A stretch of 10,208 nucleotides of DNA from an uncultured Oscillospiraceae bacterium (GTDB lineage: Bacteria; Bacillota; Clostridia; Oscillospirales; Acutalibacteraceae), in assembly GCA_958354085.1 (NCBI GenBank), contig CATWUX010000080.1, positions 1-10,208 on the forward strand. The letters run 5' to 3'. The notes below the pieces were generated by a model, which saw only the letters and a program-made list of their open reading frames with translations, made no database searches and had not been told where the DNA came from. The translations under genes and the position numbers were made by a program. The first letter of the stretch is position 1; each line of letters opens with the position of its first letter. Below are positions 1 through 7,542 of this stretch, in pieces.

Positions 1-3000
1 AATTTGATAATCGTTTCGTGCTGGCGGTACGCGGGCGGGAATACAGCCCCACCATGAGGGCGTACACCGGGCGCGAGCGTAAGCGCGGGGCGATCGCGCA
101 GCTGGCACATATGATCCTTACCGGCGAGGACACCTTCCGGACACTGGAGGGAGACCGTGCCGCGCTGCGCCGTACCAAATTTTTGCTTGCGCTGGACAGC
201 GATACCGGGCTGCTGCTGGACACGGTGGCGCAGCTGGTGGCGACAGCGCTGCATCCCTGCAACCGTGCGGAGCTGAACGCGGAAAGAACGCGCGTAGAGC
301 GTGGCTACGGCGTGCTGACCACCCGTATCGGGGTAGAGCTGCCCGCCGCGAACCGCACGACTTTTTCCCGCGTGATGGCAGGCGTAGGCGGAACGACGCC
401 GTACAATGTGACGGCGGGGGATTTCTATATGGATGCGTTCGGATCGGCCATTTTTTCGGGCAAGGGCTTGCTGGATGTCGAGGCGTTTGACGCGGTGGCA
501 GCCAACGTGTTTCCCGCCGAACAGGTGCTCAGCCACGATATTCTGGAGGGCTGCCTGCTGCAAGCCGGCTTTGTGTCGGATGTGGAGATGACGGATGAAT
601 TTCCGTCCTCCATGACCAGTTGGCTGGATCGGCTGCACCGCTGGATCCGCGGCGACTGGCAGAATATGCCGTTTTTGTATAATCATCGGTTGCCGCTGAC
701 CTCGCTGGACAAGTGGAAGCTGGCGGACAATCTGCGGCGCTCCCTGATGCCGGCGGCTCTGGTGGCGTGTCTGCTGGCGTCGGTTTGGCTGCCGGTGGGC
801 GGGCAGCTGCTGGCGCTGATCACACTGCTGGCGGCGGTGAGCGGGCAGCTGCTGACCGCCGCGACTTCGCTGCTGCACGGCGGTTGGCTGACGCTCAGCG
901 GACGGTACTATTCCCGCGTCATGCCGCGTGCGATGGCGGCGCTCATGCAGGCGGTATTCCAATGGGTGATGCTGCCCGGTGTGGCGTGGACAGGACTGCG
1001 CGCGGCGGCCTGTGCGTTGTGGCGGCTGCACAGCCGGAAAAAACTGCTGGAATGGGTGACAGCGGCGGAAAGCGACCGTAAGGCAGGCGGTTTTTGGGCG
1101 GCGCTGCGGCGCCTGTGGCCGTCGCTTGTGATGGCGGTTGTGCTGATTGTGTACGGGCGGGATCTGACGCGGCTGGCTGGGTTGTTTTTCCTGGCGCTGC
1201 TGCCGCTTGCGGTGCTGTCCGCACGCGTGGTTTCCACCTGCAAAAAAGCGCTGTCTCCGGGGATGCGGGAGCAAATCGGCGCGTATGCGGCCGCTATGTG
1301 GCAATATTATGAGGAACTATGCACGGCGGATGAGCATTATCTGCCGCCGGATAATTTGCAGGAATCGCCGGTTTGGCGTGTGGCGCACCGCACCTCGCCG
1401 ACCAATATCGGGATGTATCTGCTGTGTATCGCCGCGGCGCGGGATTTCGGCCTTATCGATGCGGACGGTATGCTGCTGCGGCTGGAACGCACACTCGCCA
1501 CGATGGAACGGCTGGACAAATGGCGCGGCAATCTGTTCAATTGGTACGATACCCGCAATCTGCGACCGTTGTCGCCGCGGTATGTGTCCACGGTGGACAG
1601 CGGCAATCTGGCGTGCGCGCTGGTGGCGCTGCGGCAGGCGCTGCTGGAGCTGAGCGGTACGCGCGCCGCGGAGCTGGCGCTGCGGGTGCAGCGGCTGATC
1701 GCCTCGATGGAGCTGACGCCGCTGTATAATCCGCAGCGTGCGCTGTTCCACATCGGCCTTGATCCCGACACGGGCGAGGTCAGCCCGTCTTATTATGATT
1801 TGCTGATGAGCGAAAGCCGAATGACCGGTTATTTTGCCGTTGCCATGCGGCTGGTGCCGAAAAAGCACTGGGAGGCGCTCGGACGGGTGCTGGCCAAATC
1901 CGGCGGCTATGTCGGGCCGATATCGTGGACGGGAACCATGTTCGAATTTTTCATGCCGCGGCTGTTGCTGCCTGCCTACGAAGGGACGATGAGCTATGAG
2001 GCTCTGCGGTTTTGTTTGCACTGCCAGCGTCAGCGTCCGCCGCGCGGCGTGCCGTGGGGAATCAGCGAAAGCGGTTTTTATGCGTTTGACAGCAATCTGA
2101 ATTACCAATATAAAGCGCACGGCGTGCCGAAGCTGGCGCTCAAGCGTGGGTTGGCGGCGGACTTGGTCATCGCGCCGTATGCGAGCTTTCTGACGCTGAC
2201 CACCGCGCCGGAGGCGGTGCTGCGCAACCTGTCCCGGCTGGAAAAATGCGGGATGACCGGCCGCTGCGGCTTTTATGAGGCGGCGGACTTCACCCGCGGA
2301 CGTGCGGCGCAGGGCGGCTATTCGGTGGTGCGCAGCTATATGGCGCACCATGTGGGGATGAGCCTGTTGTCCTGTGCGAACGCGGCGTTTGACGATATAT
2401 TCGTGCGGCGGTTCCTGCGGGATCGCGATATGGCGCGCGGGGTGGAGCTGCTGATGGAAAAAGCGCCGGTGAACGGGGCGGTATTCGATGTGGTCAAGGA
2501 ACGGGCTGTACCGGTCGTGCCGGGACGCGCTGCGCCCGCAACGGAGGAGATCACGTCCATCAATCCGCGCGCGCCGAAAATGCAGCTGCTGTCCGGCGGA
2601 GAATGGATGCTGGCGGTGAGCGACAGCGGCACCGGGATCTCCTGCTGCCGCGGGCTGGATGTGCATATGCGCAGCGAGGATATTCTCCGTCGCCCGCAGG
2701 GCATATACACGCTGGTGGATGCAGGCGAGGGCGCGTTTTCGCTGACGCGTGCGCCGGCGTATGCGCCGGAAAGCGATGCGTGCCGTCATCGTGCGGAGTT
2801 CGGCGCGGGCTATGCCGCGTTTTACGCCGACACGCCGGCGGTGGAGGCGGGGCTGCGGGCGCTGGTGCATCCGCGGCTGCCGTCCGAGCAGCGGCAGCTG
2901 GTGCTGAAAAACCGCACCGCCCGCCCGCTGACCGCACAGGTCACCTTCTATTTTGAGCCGTGTCTGGCGCGCCGCGAGGAGGCCGAGGCGCACCTTTCCT

Positions 3001-6000
3001 TCTCACGTTTGTTTTTGTCCGCACACAAGGACGCCGTTGCGCAGGCGCTGTTTATCACGCGCCGCCGCCGGAAAGGCGAAGCGCCGATCTGTCTGGCCGT
3101 CGGCCTGCTGGACGGCGGGGAATTTTCCTATGAAGCGTCGCGGGAGGTACTCATTACCCGCCCGGAGGGAATCGCTTCGATTTTGAAAGCGGCGGGAAAA
3201 CCGCTTTCCTCCGCCGGAAACGGCGTGCCGGACAGCGCGGTGGCTCTGCGGGCGGAGGTGGAGCTGCCGCCGCACGCACAGCGGGCGATCACGCTGGTGC
3301 TGGCGACGGCGCCGACTGAGGCGGAAGCCTCCAACCGGCTCATTGAGCTGCGCCGGGAGGGACAGCTCTCGGCGCGGACGGCCGCACAGCCCCCGTTCGG
3401 CGGCGTGGAGGCGCAGCTGGCGGCACAGATCTTGCCGGATCTGTTTTACCCGCCGCGCATTTCCCGCGAATGGGTGCAGGCGGCGCGCGCGAATACGCAG
3501 GGGCAAACGGCACTGTGGCCGCTGGGAATTTCGGGGGATTTCCCGATCCTGCTGCTGGAAATCCACAACGCCGCCGACGCGTCCCGCGCCGAACCGTATA
3601 TGCGGCTGCACCGTTCGCTCAAGCTGGGCGGCGTAGCGTGCGACTTGGTGATTTTGTATCGTGAGGGCGGCGAATATGACGCGCCCGTGCTGGATGCGCT
3701 GCGCGCAGTGGCGCGGGATGTGGACTGCGAAAGCGTGCTGGGCGCGGCGGCGGGGATCCACGCGGTGAATCTGGTGGTGCATGGTGAGGAAATGCGGGCG
3801 CTGCTGACCGCCGTGTGCGCGCACAACAGCGCGCGCGATCTGCGCCGGACGGGGCTGCCGCCGGTGGACTATACGCCGTTGGCAATCGAACCGGTCGAGC
3901 CGCGGGAAAGCTCCGGCACCGGAGGGCTGACGATCGACGGAGGACGGTTTTGCGGCGAGGATTTTGTATTGGAAGGGCATCCGCGGCTACCGTGGTGCCA
4001 TGTGCTGGCCAATCCGGTGTTCGGCACGCTGGTATCGGATCAGGCTCTGGGCTTCACGTGGGCGATCAACTCGCGTGAAAACAAGCTGACGCCGTGGTTC
4101 AACGACACCGGCAGCGATAACCGCGGCGAAATGCTGCTGCTGCGCGTCGGCGGGCGGGTTACGGACGCCGTTTTCGGTTCGTCCGCGACCTTCGGCAACG
4201 GCTGGGCGCGGTATCAAGGACGAACCGGTGAACTGGACACTACCGTGACGGTGACGGTGCCGGCCGTGGGGATGTATAAGCAGGTGGAGCTGGCGCTGGA
4301 AAATACGGGAGAGGAAGCGGTCGAGGTGCAGGCGGCGTATTATATTGAACCGGTGCTGGGCGTCAACCGCCGGCAGGCGCGGCATATCGCGGCACGCTGG
4401 GAAAAAGGCGCGCTGTTGCTGCGCAATCCGTTTGACGCGGTGAAAGGACAGCTGCTGCTTACCGCTGCCGGCGGGGCGGACGCGTTCGACTGCGACCGCG
4501 GCGCGTTTTTGTCCGGCAGCTGGGGAGGCGGTACGCTTGCCCCCTTGCCCGATCCCTGCGGCGCGGTCATCGTCAAGCGGCAGCTGCCGCCGAAGCAGCG
4601 GGAGATCATCCCCTTTATTCTCGGTTTTGCACACACGGAAGCGGCGGCGCTGCACACACGGAAGCAGCGGGAGCGCCTGCGTCCGCTGACGATTGAAAGT
4701 CCGCTGCTGGACACGCCGGATGCCGAGCTGAACGCGCTGTGCAACCACTGGCTGCCGCGGCAGATCCTCGCGTGCCGGCTGTATGCGCGCACCGGCTTTT
4801 ATCAGTGCGGCGGCGCATGGGGCTTTCGTGATCAGCTACAGGACAGTTTGGCGGCGCTGTGGCTGGATCCGGTGATCACCAGCCGCCAGATTCAGCGCTG
4901 CTGTGCGGCGCAATTCACCGAAGGAGACGTGCTGCATTGGTGGCATCGGCTGCCGGTCACGGCGGAGGGCGGCGGGATGCGCGGCGGGCGCACCCGCTGT
5001 TCGGACGACCTGGTATGGCTGCCGTATGTGACCGCGCAATATGTGGGCTTCACCGGCGATACGTCCCTGCTGGATGTGCAGGTGAACTGGCTGACCGGCG
5101 CGGTGCTGGCCGACGACGAGCAGGAGCGGTATTTTGAGCCGGGGCATACCGCTCATCGGGACAGCGTATACACGCACTGCGTCCGTGCGCTGGAAAAAGC
5201 GGCGACAAAGGGCGCGCACGGGCTGCCCTTGATGGGCTCGGGCGACTGGAACGACGGGATGAATCGGTTGGGCGAGGAGGGACGCGGCGAAAGCGTCTGG
5301 CTGGCGATGTTCCTCGCGATGGCGCTGGAAGCATTTGCCCCGCTGTGCGCCGCACGGCACGACGGGGAGCGGGAACAGCAATTCCGCACCATGGCGGAGG
5401 CGTACCGGCAGGCAGCAGACGCGTGCTTTGCAGGCGATCGCTATCTGCGGGCTTTTTTCGATGACGGAACGCCGCTGGGCGCGGCAGGGGACGACGCGTG
5501 CGCGATCGACAGCCTGTCCCAGAGCTTTGCGGTGCTGTGCGGCCTGCCTGCCCGGCGGGCGAATGCCGCGCTGGATACGGCGCTGGCGCAATTGCTTGAT
5601 GAGTCCGGCGGCATTGTACAGCTGTTCACGCCGCCGTTCGACCGCCCGGTGCGTCCGGTCGGGTATATTTCCGCTTATCCGCCCGGAATCCGCGAAAACG
5701 GCGGACAGTATACGCACGCCGCCGCGTGGCTGGCGCTGGCGCTGCTGAAAGCCGGCCGGGCGGACGAGGGGGTACGAGTGCTGCGGATGCTCAACCCGGT
5801 GACAAAATACGCGGCCGGGCAGGGCGAGCGCTATCAGGGCGAGCCGTATGCGCTCGCGGGGGACGTATATGCCAATCCTGCCTGCCCGGGGCGCGTGGGA
5901 TGGAGCCAGTACACCGGCTCGGCCGGCTGGCTGTATACCGCTGTGCTGCACGGGCTGCTCGGGCTGTGCCCGCAGGGCGAACGGTTGGAGCTGCATCCGC

Positions 6001-6170
6001 ATCTGCCGCGTGACTGGAACGGCTTCAAGCTGCACATCACGCTGCGGCATACGCCGCTGACCATCTGCGCGCAGAGGGGCGAGAACGCGCTGCTGGTGGA
6101 CGGGCAGCCGTCACCGTGGGTGCCGCTGGACGGCGTACCGCATGATGTGCGTTTGATGGTTTCTTTGTGA
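1..6170 (+). CDS. Cyclic beta-1,2-glucan synthase-like protein, GT84-GH189-GH94 (5' partial)
   Basis: A large membrane enzyme that would polymerise glucose from UDP-glucose into beta-1,2-glucan, cyclise it and trim its length. The frame is open from base 3 with no stop before base 18, so the gene runs in from outside the window; full family members have about 2,800 residues and roughly 800 are missing here. Residues are counted from the GTG at 18. Residues 1-220 are the end of the GT84 domain: DSD at 60-62, SHDILEG at 172-178 and RLHRW at 205-209 fit the DxD, D/E and (Q/R)xxRW motifs. Hydrophobic segments lie near 244-286, 305-335 and 367-404. Residues 445-815 are the glycoamylase-like cyclization domain, with the motifs NWYDT, STVDSGN, SYYDLLMSES, WGISESGFYAFDS and SYMAHHVGMS. 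Residues 870-2050 are the GH94 part: two beta-sandwich regions (the second near 1297, with SRENKLTPW), then the catalytic barrel with GFRDQLQDS, HWWH and GSGDWNDG (Asp1743, Asp1746), ending in a full C terminus. No exporter gene is visible nearby. The domain calls are firm; the exact product is inferred. Confidence 0.93.
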   Translation, partial: FDNRFVLAVRGREYSPTMRAYTGRERKRGAIAQLAHMILTGEDTFRTLEGDRAALRRTKFLLALDSDTGLLLDTVAQLVATALHPCNRAELNAERTRVERGYGVLTTRIGVELPAANRTTFSRVMAGVGGTTPYNVTAGDFYMDAFGSAIFSGKGLLDVEAFDAVAANVFPAEQVLSHDILEGCLLQAGFVSDVEMTDEFPSSMTSWLDRLHRWIRGDWQNMPFLYNHRLPLTSLDKWKLADNLRRSLMPAALVACLLASVWLPVGGQLLALITLLAAVSGQLLTAATSLLHGGWLTLSGRYYSRVMPRAMAALMQAVFQWVMLPGVAWTGLRAAACALWRLHSRKKLLEWVTAAESDRKAGGFWAALRRLWPSLVMAVVLIVYGRDLTRLAGLFFLALLPLAVLSARVVSTCKKALSPGMREQIGAYAAAMWQYYEELCTADEHYLPPDNLQESPVWRVAHRTSPTNIGMYLLCIAAARDFGLIDADGMLLRLERTLATMERLDKWRGNLFNWYDTRNLRPLSPRYVSTVDSGNLACALVALRQALLELSGTRAAELALRVQRLIASMELTPLYNPQRALFHIGLDPDTGEVSPSYYDLLMSESRMTGYFAVAMRLVPKKHWEALGRVLAKSGGYVGPISWTGTMFEFFMPRLLLPAYEGTMSYEALRFCLHCQRQRPPRGVPWGISESGFYAFDSNLNYQYKAHGVPKLALKRGLAADLVIAPYASFLTLTTAPEAVLRNLSRLEKCGMTGRCGFYEAADFTRGRAAQGGYSVVRSYMAHHVGMSLLSCANAAFDDIFVRRFLRDRDMARGVELLMEKAPVNGAVFDVVKERAVPVVPGRAAPATEEITSINPRAPKMQLLSGGEWMLAVSDSGTGISCCRGLDVHMRSEDILRRPQGIYTLVDAGEGAFSLTRAPAYAPESDACRHRAEFGAGYAAFYADTPAVEAGLRALVHPRLPSEQRQLVLKNRTARPLTAQVTFYFEPCLARREEAEAHLSFSRLFLSAHKDAVAQALFITRRRRKGEAPICLAVGLLDGGEFSYEASREVLITRPEGIASILKAAGKPLSSAGNGVPDSAVALRAEVELPPHAQRAITLVLATAPTEAEASNRLIELRREGQLSARTAAQPPFGGVEAQLAAQILPDLFYPPRISREWVQAARANTQGQTALWPLGISGDFPILLLEIHNAADASRAEPYMRLHRSLKLGGVACDLVILYREGGEYDAPVLDALRAVARDVDCESVLGAAAGIHAVNLVVHGEEMRALLTAVCAHNSARDLRRTGLPPVDYTPLAIEPVEPRESSGTGGLTIDGGRFCGEDFVLEGHPRLPWCHVLANPVFGTLVSDQALGFTWAINSRENKLTPWFNDTGSDNRGEMLLLRVGGRVTDAVFGSSATFGNGWARYQGRTGELDTTVTVTVPAVGMYKQVELALENTGEEAVEVQAAYYIEPVLGVNRRQARHIAARWEKGALLLRNPFDAVKGQLLLTAAGGADAFDCDRGAFLSGSWGGGTLAPLPDPCGAVIVKRQLPPKQREIIPFILGFAHTEAAALHTRKQRERLRPLTIESPLLDTPDAELNALCNHWLPRQILACRLYARTGFYQCGGAWGFRDQLQDSLAALWLDPVITSRQIQRCCAAQFTEGDVLHWWHRLPVTAEGGGMRGGRTRCSDDLVWLPYVTAQYVGFTGDTSLLDVQVNWLTGAVLADDEQERYFEPGHTAHRDSVYTHCVRALEKAATKGAHGLPLMGSGDWNDGMNRLGEEGRGESVWLAMFLAMALEAFAPLCAARHDGEREQQFRTMAEAYRQAADACFAGDRYLRAFFDDGTPLGAAGDDACAIDSLSQSFAVLCGLPARRANAALDTALAQLLDESGGIVQLFTPPFDRPVRPVGYISAYPPGIRENGGQYTHAAAWLALALLKAGRADEGVRVLRMLNPVTKYAAGQGERYQGEPYALAGDVYANPACPGRVGWSQYTGSAGWLYTAVLHGLLGLCPQGERLELHPHLPRDWNGFKLHITLRHTPLTICAQRGENALLVDGQPSPWVPLDGVPHDVRLMVSL
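18..680 (+). other. GT84 glycosyltransferase domain, C-terminal part
   Basis: This segment encodes the second half of the processive glucosyltransferase domain of the cyclic glucan synthase. It carries all three motifs expected of the catalytic core: a DxD (ALDSDT), the SHDILEG acidic motif, and RLHRW followed by RGDWQ. The same order and spacing are typical of GT84 in NdvB/Cgs proteins, so the transferase looks functional as far as it can be seen. The UDP-sugar-binding first half lies before the window. Confidence 0.85.
1340..2470 (+). other. Glycoamylase-like (GH189-type) beta-1,2-glucan cyclization domain
   Basis: The region matches the putative glucoamylase family (PF10091) as it occurs in cyclic glucan synthases, a domain shown in the Thermoanaerobacter enzyme to be a transglycosylase that closes the ring (family GH189). 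Conserved blocks visible in order are LPPDNLQESP, HRTSPTNIG, NWYDTRNLRPLSPRYVST, LLMSESRMTGYF, GPISWTGTMFEFFMPRLL, GISESGFYAFDSNLNYQYK and YMAHHVGMSLL. Glu599 (MSES) and Glu684 (SES) are the best candidates for catalytic acids. That assignment is mine, from motif conservation, and is tentative. Confidence 0.8.
4720..6130 (+). other. GH94 phosphorylase catalytic domain
   Basis: This is the (alpha/alpha)6-barrel of glycoside hydrolase family 94, which in cyclic glucan synthases sets product length by phosphorolysis. Landmarks are QCGGAWGFRDQLQDS (near residue 1592), HWWH (1640-1643), RTRCSDD (1658-1664), GSGDWNDGMNRLG carrying the general-acid Asp of the family, GIRENGGQYTHAAAW, and the closing GYSQYTGSAGW-like block, here written GWSQYTGSAGW. 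The domain is complete and shows no frameshift. The loop between HWWH and RTRCSDD seems longer than usual. Confidence 0.85.
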
Positions 6171-6187
6171 ATTTTTCGGCGAAACCA

Positions 6188-6216
6188 TGTACACCGGTGT
6201 GAAAATGTGGTAAGAT
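6188..6216 (+). promoter_or_regulatory. Candidate sigma-A promoter for the ymfF-ymfH-lgt-folD run
   Basis: TGTACA (6188-6193, 4 of 6 to the -35 consensus) is followed after exactly 17 bases by TAAGAT (6211-6216, 4 of 6). The bases just before it are TGG, giving an extended -10. A second possible pair is GTGAAA (6199-6204) with TATATT (6223-6228) at 18 bases. The region is AT-richer than the genes around it and sits between the glucan synthase stop and a strong ribosome binding site, which supports a promoter here. The precise start site cannot be fixed by eye. Confidence 0.5.
6191..6200. repeat. Perfect 10-bp palindrome in the promoter spacer
   Basis: ACACCGGTGT reads the same on both strands. 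It overlaps the last three bases of the proposed -35 and the start of the spacer, a position where a bound repressor would block RNA polymerase. It has no unpaired loop and no following T-run, so it is not a terminator. It may be chance; operator function is inference only. Confidence 0.3.
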
Positions 6217-6243
6217 AAATCCTATATTTTGCAAACGTAGTAT

Positions 6244-6251
6244 AAAGGAGG
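6244..6251 (+). promoter_or_regulatory. Strong ribosome binding site with a TTG/GTG double start
   Basis: AAAGGAGG is a near-perfect match to the anti-Shine-Dalgarno sequence. It lies 7 bases before a TTG (6259) and 10 bases before the next codon, GTG (6262). No ATG is available at this spacing, so translation must begin at one of these two non-ATG codons. The 7-base spacing favours TTG and general codon preference favours GTG; the protein differs by one residue. Confidence 0.75.
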
Positions 6252-6258
6252 AATTTGG

Positions 6259-7542
6259 TTGGTGCCTTTGAACCAATCCGTTGCGGAGGGCGTCCGCTTC
6301 TTGGCGCTGCGGGATTCCCGCTTTAAAACCGCCAGCCTGACAGTGGCGCTGTTGCTGCCGTTGCGGGAGGAGACGGCGTCCGCCTATGCGCTGCTGCCCT
6401 ATCTGCTGCGGCGGGGCTGCGCGGCTTATCCGGATTATACCGCCCTGCAGCAACGGCTGAACGAGCTGTATGGCGCGTCGATCAGCGCTTCGGTAGCGCG
6501 TATCGGTGAGATGCAGACTCTGATGCTCAGCGCTGTCAGCATTGACGACCGGTTCGCGCTGAACAAGGAAGCGGTCGCCGCGCAGTGTGCGGAGCTGTTG
6601 CTGTCCATGCTGTTCGAGCCGGTGCTGGAAAACGGCGTGTTCCGCACGGCGGACGTCGAACAGGAACGCCGCTGCCTGTTGGAACGTATCCAATCGGAAA
6701 TCAACGAAAAGCGGTTGTATGCCCGCAGCCGCTGCGAACAGCTGCTTTGTGCGGGCGAGCCGTATGCGGTGGATCGCTACGGCACGCCGGAGCGGGTTGC
6801 CGCGCTGGATGAAGCGGCGGTGACCGCCGCCTGGAAGCAGGCGCTGCGCGAGGCGCGCATTCAGCTGATCTATCAGGGCGAGGGCGATGAGCAGGCGGTA
6901 AAGGCCGCCTTTACGGCAAGCTGCGCGCATATTGACGGACGCAGTCCGTGCGCGGCGGAAACGCTCGTGCGCGCCGCGCATGAGCCGGTGCGGGAGCAGA
7001 CCGAGACCATGGCGGTGCAGCAGGCCAAGCTGGTGCTGGGTTTCCGCACAGCGGTGGCCGAGCCGTCGCCGGAGGTGGACGCGCTGCGGCTGATGAATGC
7101 GCTGCTGGGCGGTACGCCGCACTCGCTGCTGTTCCGCAACGTGCGGGAGAGGCTCAGCTTGTGCTATTACTGCGCTTCGTCGTATGACCGGCAGAAAGGG
7201 GTTCTGCTGGTGGACAGCGGCGTGGAGGAAGAAAAAGCGGAGCAGGCGAAAGCCGAGATCCTGCGGCAGCTGGACGCGATCCGCGCCGGGAATTTTACCG
7301 CGGAGGATCTGGAATCGGCACGTCTGAGCGTGATCAACCAGTTCCGCACCGTCGGCGACCTGCAAAGCACGCTGGCCGGCTGGTATCTGGGACAGTGCGC
7401 CGGCGAAACGCTGCGCACGCCGGAACAGGCGGCACAGGCGATCGAAGCCGTCACGCGTGAGCAGGTTATGCACGCGTCGGTGCAGGTTGCGCTGGAAGCG
7501 GTGTACCGGCTGGCGCCGGAAAAAGGAGGGGAGTCCGCATGA
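6259..7542 (+). CDS. ymfF: M16 peptidase-like protein without zinc site, YmfF/YfmF type
   Basis: A 427-residue member of the M16 (insulinase/pitrilysin) family that resembles the YmfF (also named YfmF) proteins of Bacillota, annotated as associated with 5-aminopentanol modification of elongation factor P. The place where M16 enzymes carry HxxEH reads LPYLLRRGCAAYPD (residues 47-59), with no His or Glu ligand, so it should not cleave peptides itself. The second M16 half is well kept: LLGGTPHSLLFRNVRE near 283-297, then RLSLCYY (298-304), the Arg/Tyr substrate-binding element. M16 proteins often work as an active/inactive pair that encloses the substrate, and the next gene supplies the active partner. 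Its stop overlaps the next start by ATGA, which suggests coupled translation and a fixed ratio. No signal peptide is seen, so it is probably cytoplasmic. The start could be GTG 6262. The EF-P link comes from family annotation; no efp or ymfI is in the window. Confidence 0.85.
   Translation: MVPLNQSVAEGVRFLALRDSRFKTASLTVALLLPLREETASAYALLPYLLRRGCAAYPDYTALQQRLNELYGASISASVARIGEMQTLMLSAVSIDDRFALNKEAVAAQCAELLLSMLFEPVLENGVFRTADVEQERRCLLERIQSEINEKRLYARSRCEQLLCAGEPYAVDRYGTPERVAALDEAAVTAAWKQALREARIQLIYQGEGDEQAVKAAFTASCAHIDGRSPCAAETLVRAAHEPVREQTETMAVQQAKLVLGFRTAVAEPSPEVDALRLMNALLGGTPHSLLFRNVRERLSLCYYCASSYDRQKGVLLVDSGVEEEKAEQAKAEILRQLDAIRAGNFTAEDLESARLSVINQFRTVGDLQSTLAGWYLGQCAGETLRTPEQAAQAIEAVTREQVMHASVQVALEAVYRLAPEKGGESA

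Noticed and set aside
90..97. GCGATCGC octamers at 90-97, 5434-5441 and 10033-10040, considered as a HIP1-like dispersed repeat
   Set aside because: Three copies of a GC-rich palindrome in 10 kb of GC-rich DNA, all inside coding sequence, are too few to claim more than composition.
713..1081. Plus-strand out-of-frame open frame rich in Gly and Ala
   Set aside because: It lies inside the conserved membrane block of the glucan synthase, has no ribosome binding site and shows only codon-shadow composition.
870..1240. Possible separate membrane protein gene within the large frame
   Set aside because: The hydrophobic segments lie in the same uninterrupted frame between the GT84 and cyclization domains, as expected for a cyclic glucan synthase, and no internal start with a ribosome binding site is seen.
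1317..2993. Long minus-strand open frame opposite the glucan synthase gene
   Set aside because: It is rich in Arg, His and Gln with no recognisable motif, as expected from the antisense of GC-rich coding sequence, and the + strand frame is clearly the GH189/GH94 protein. Similar minus-strand frames at 3003-3980, 3987-4748, 4836-6050, 6037-7473 and 7167-8834 are rejected for the same reason.
6174..6184. Inverted repeat TTTCGGCGAAA after the glucan synthase stop, considered as a terminator
   Set aside because: The two arms are separated by a single base, so no stable hairpin can form, and no T-run follows.
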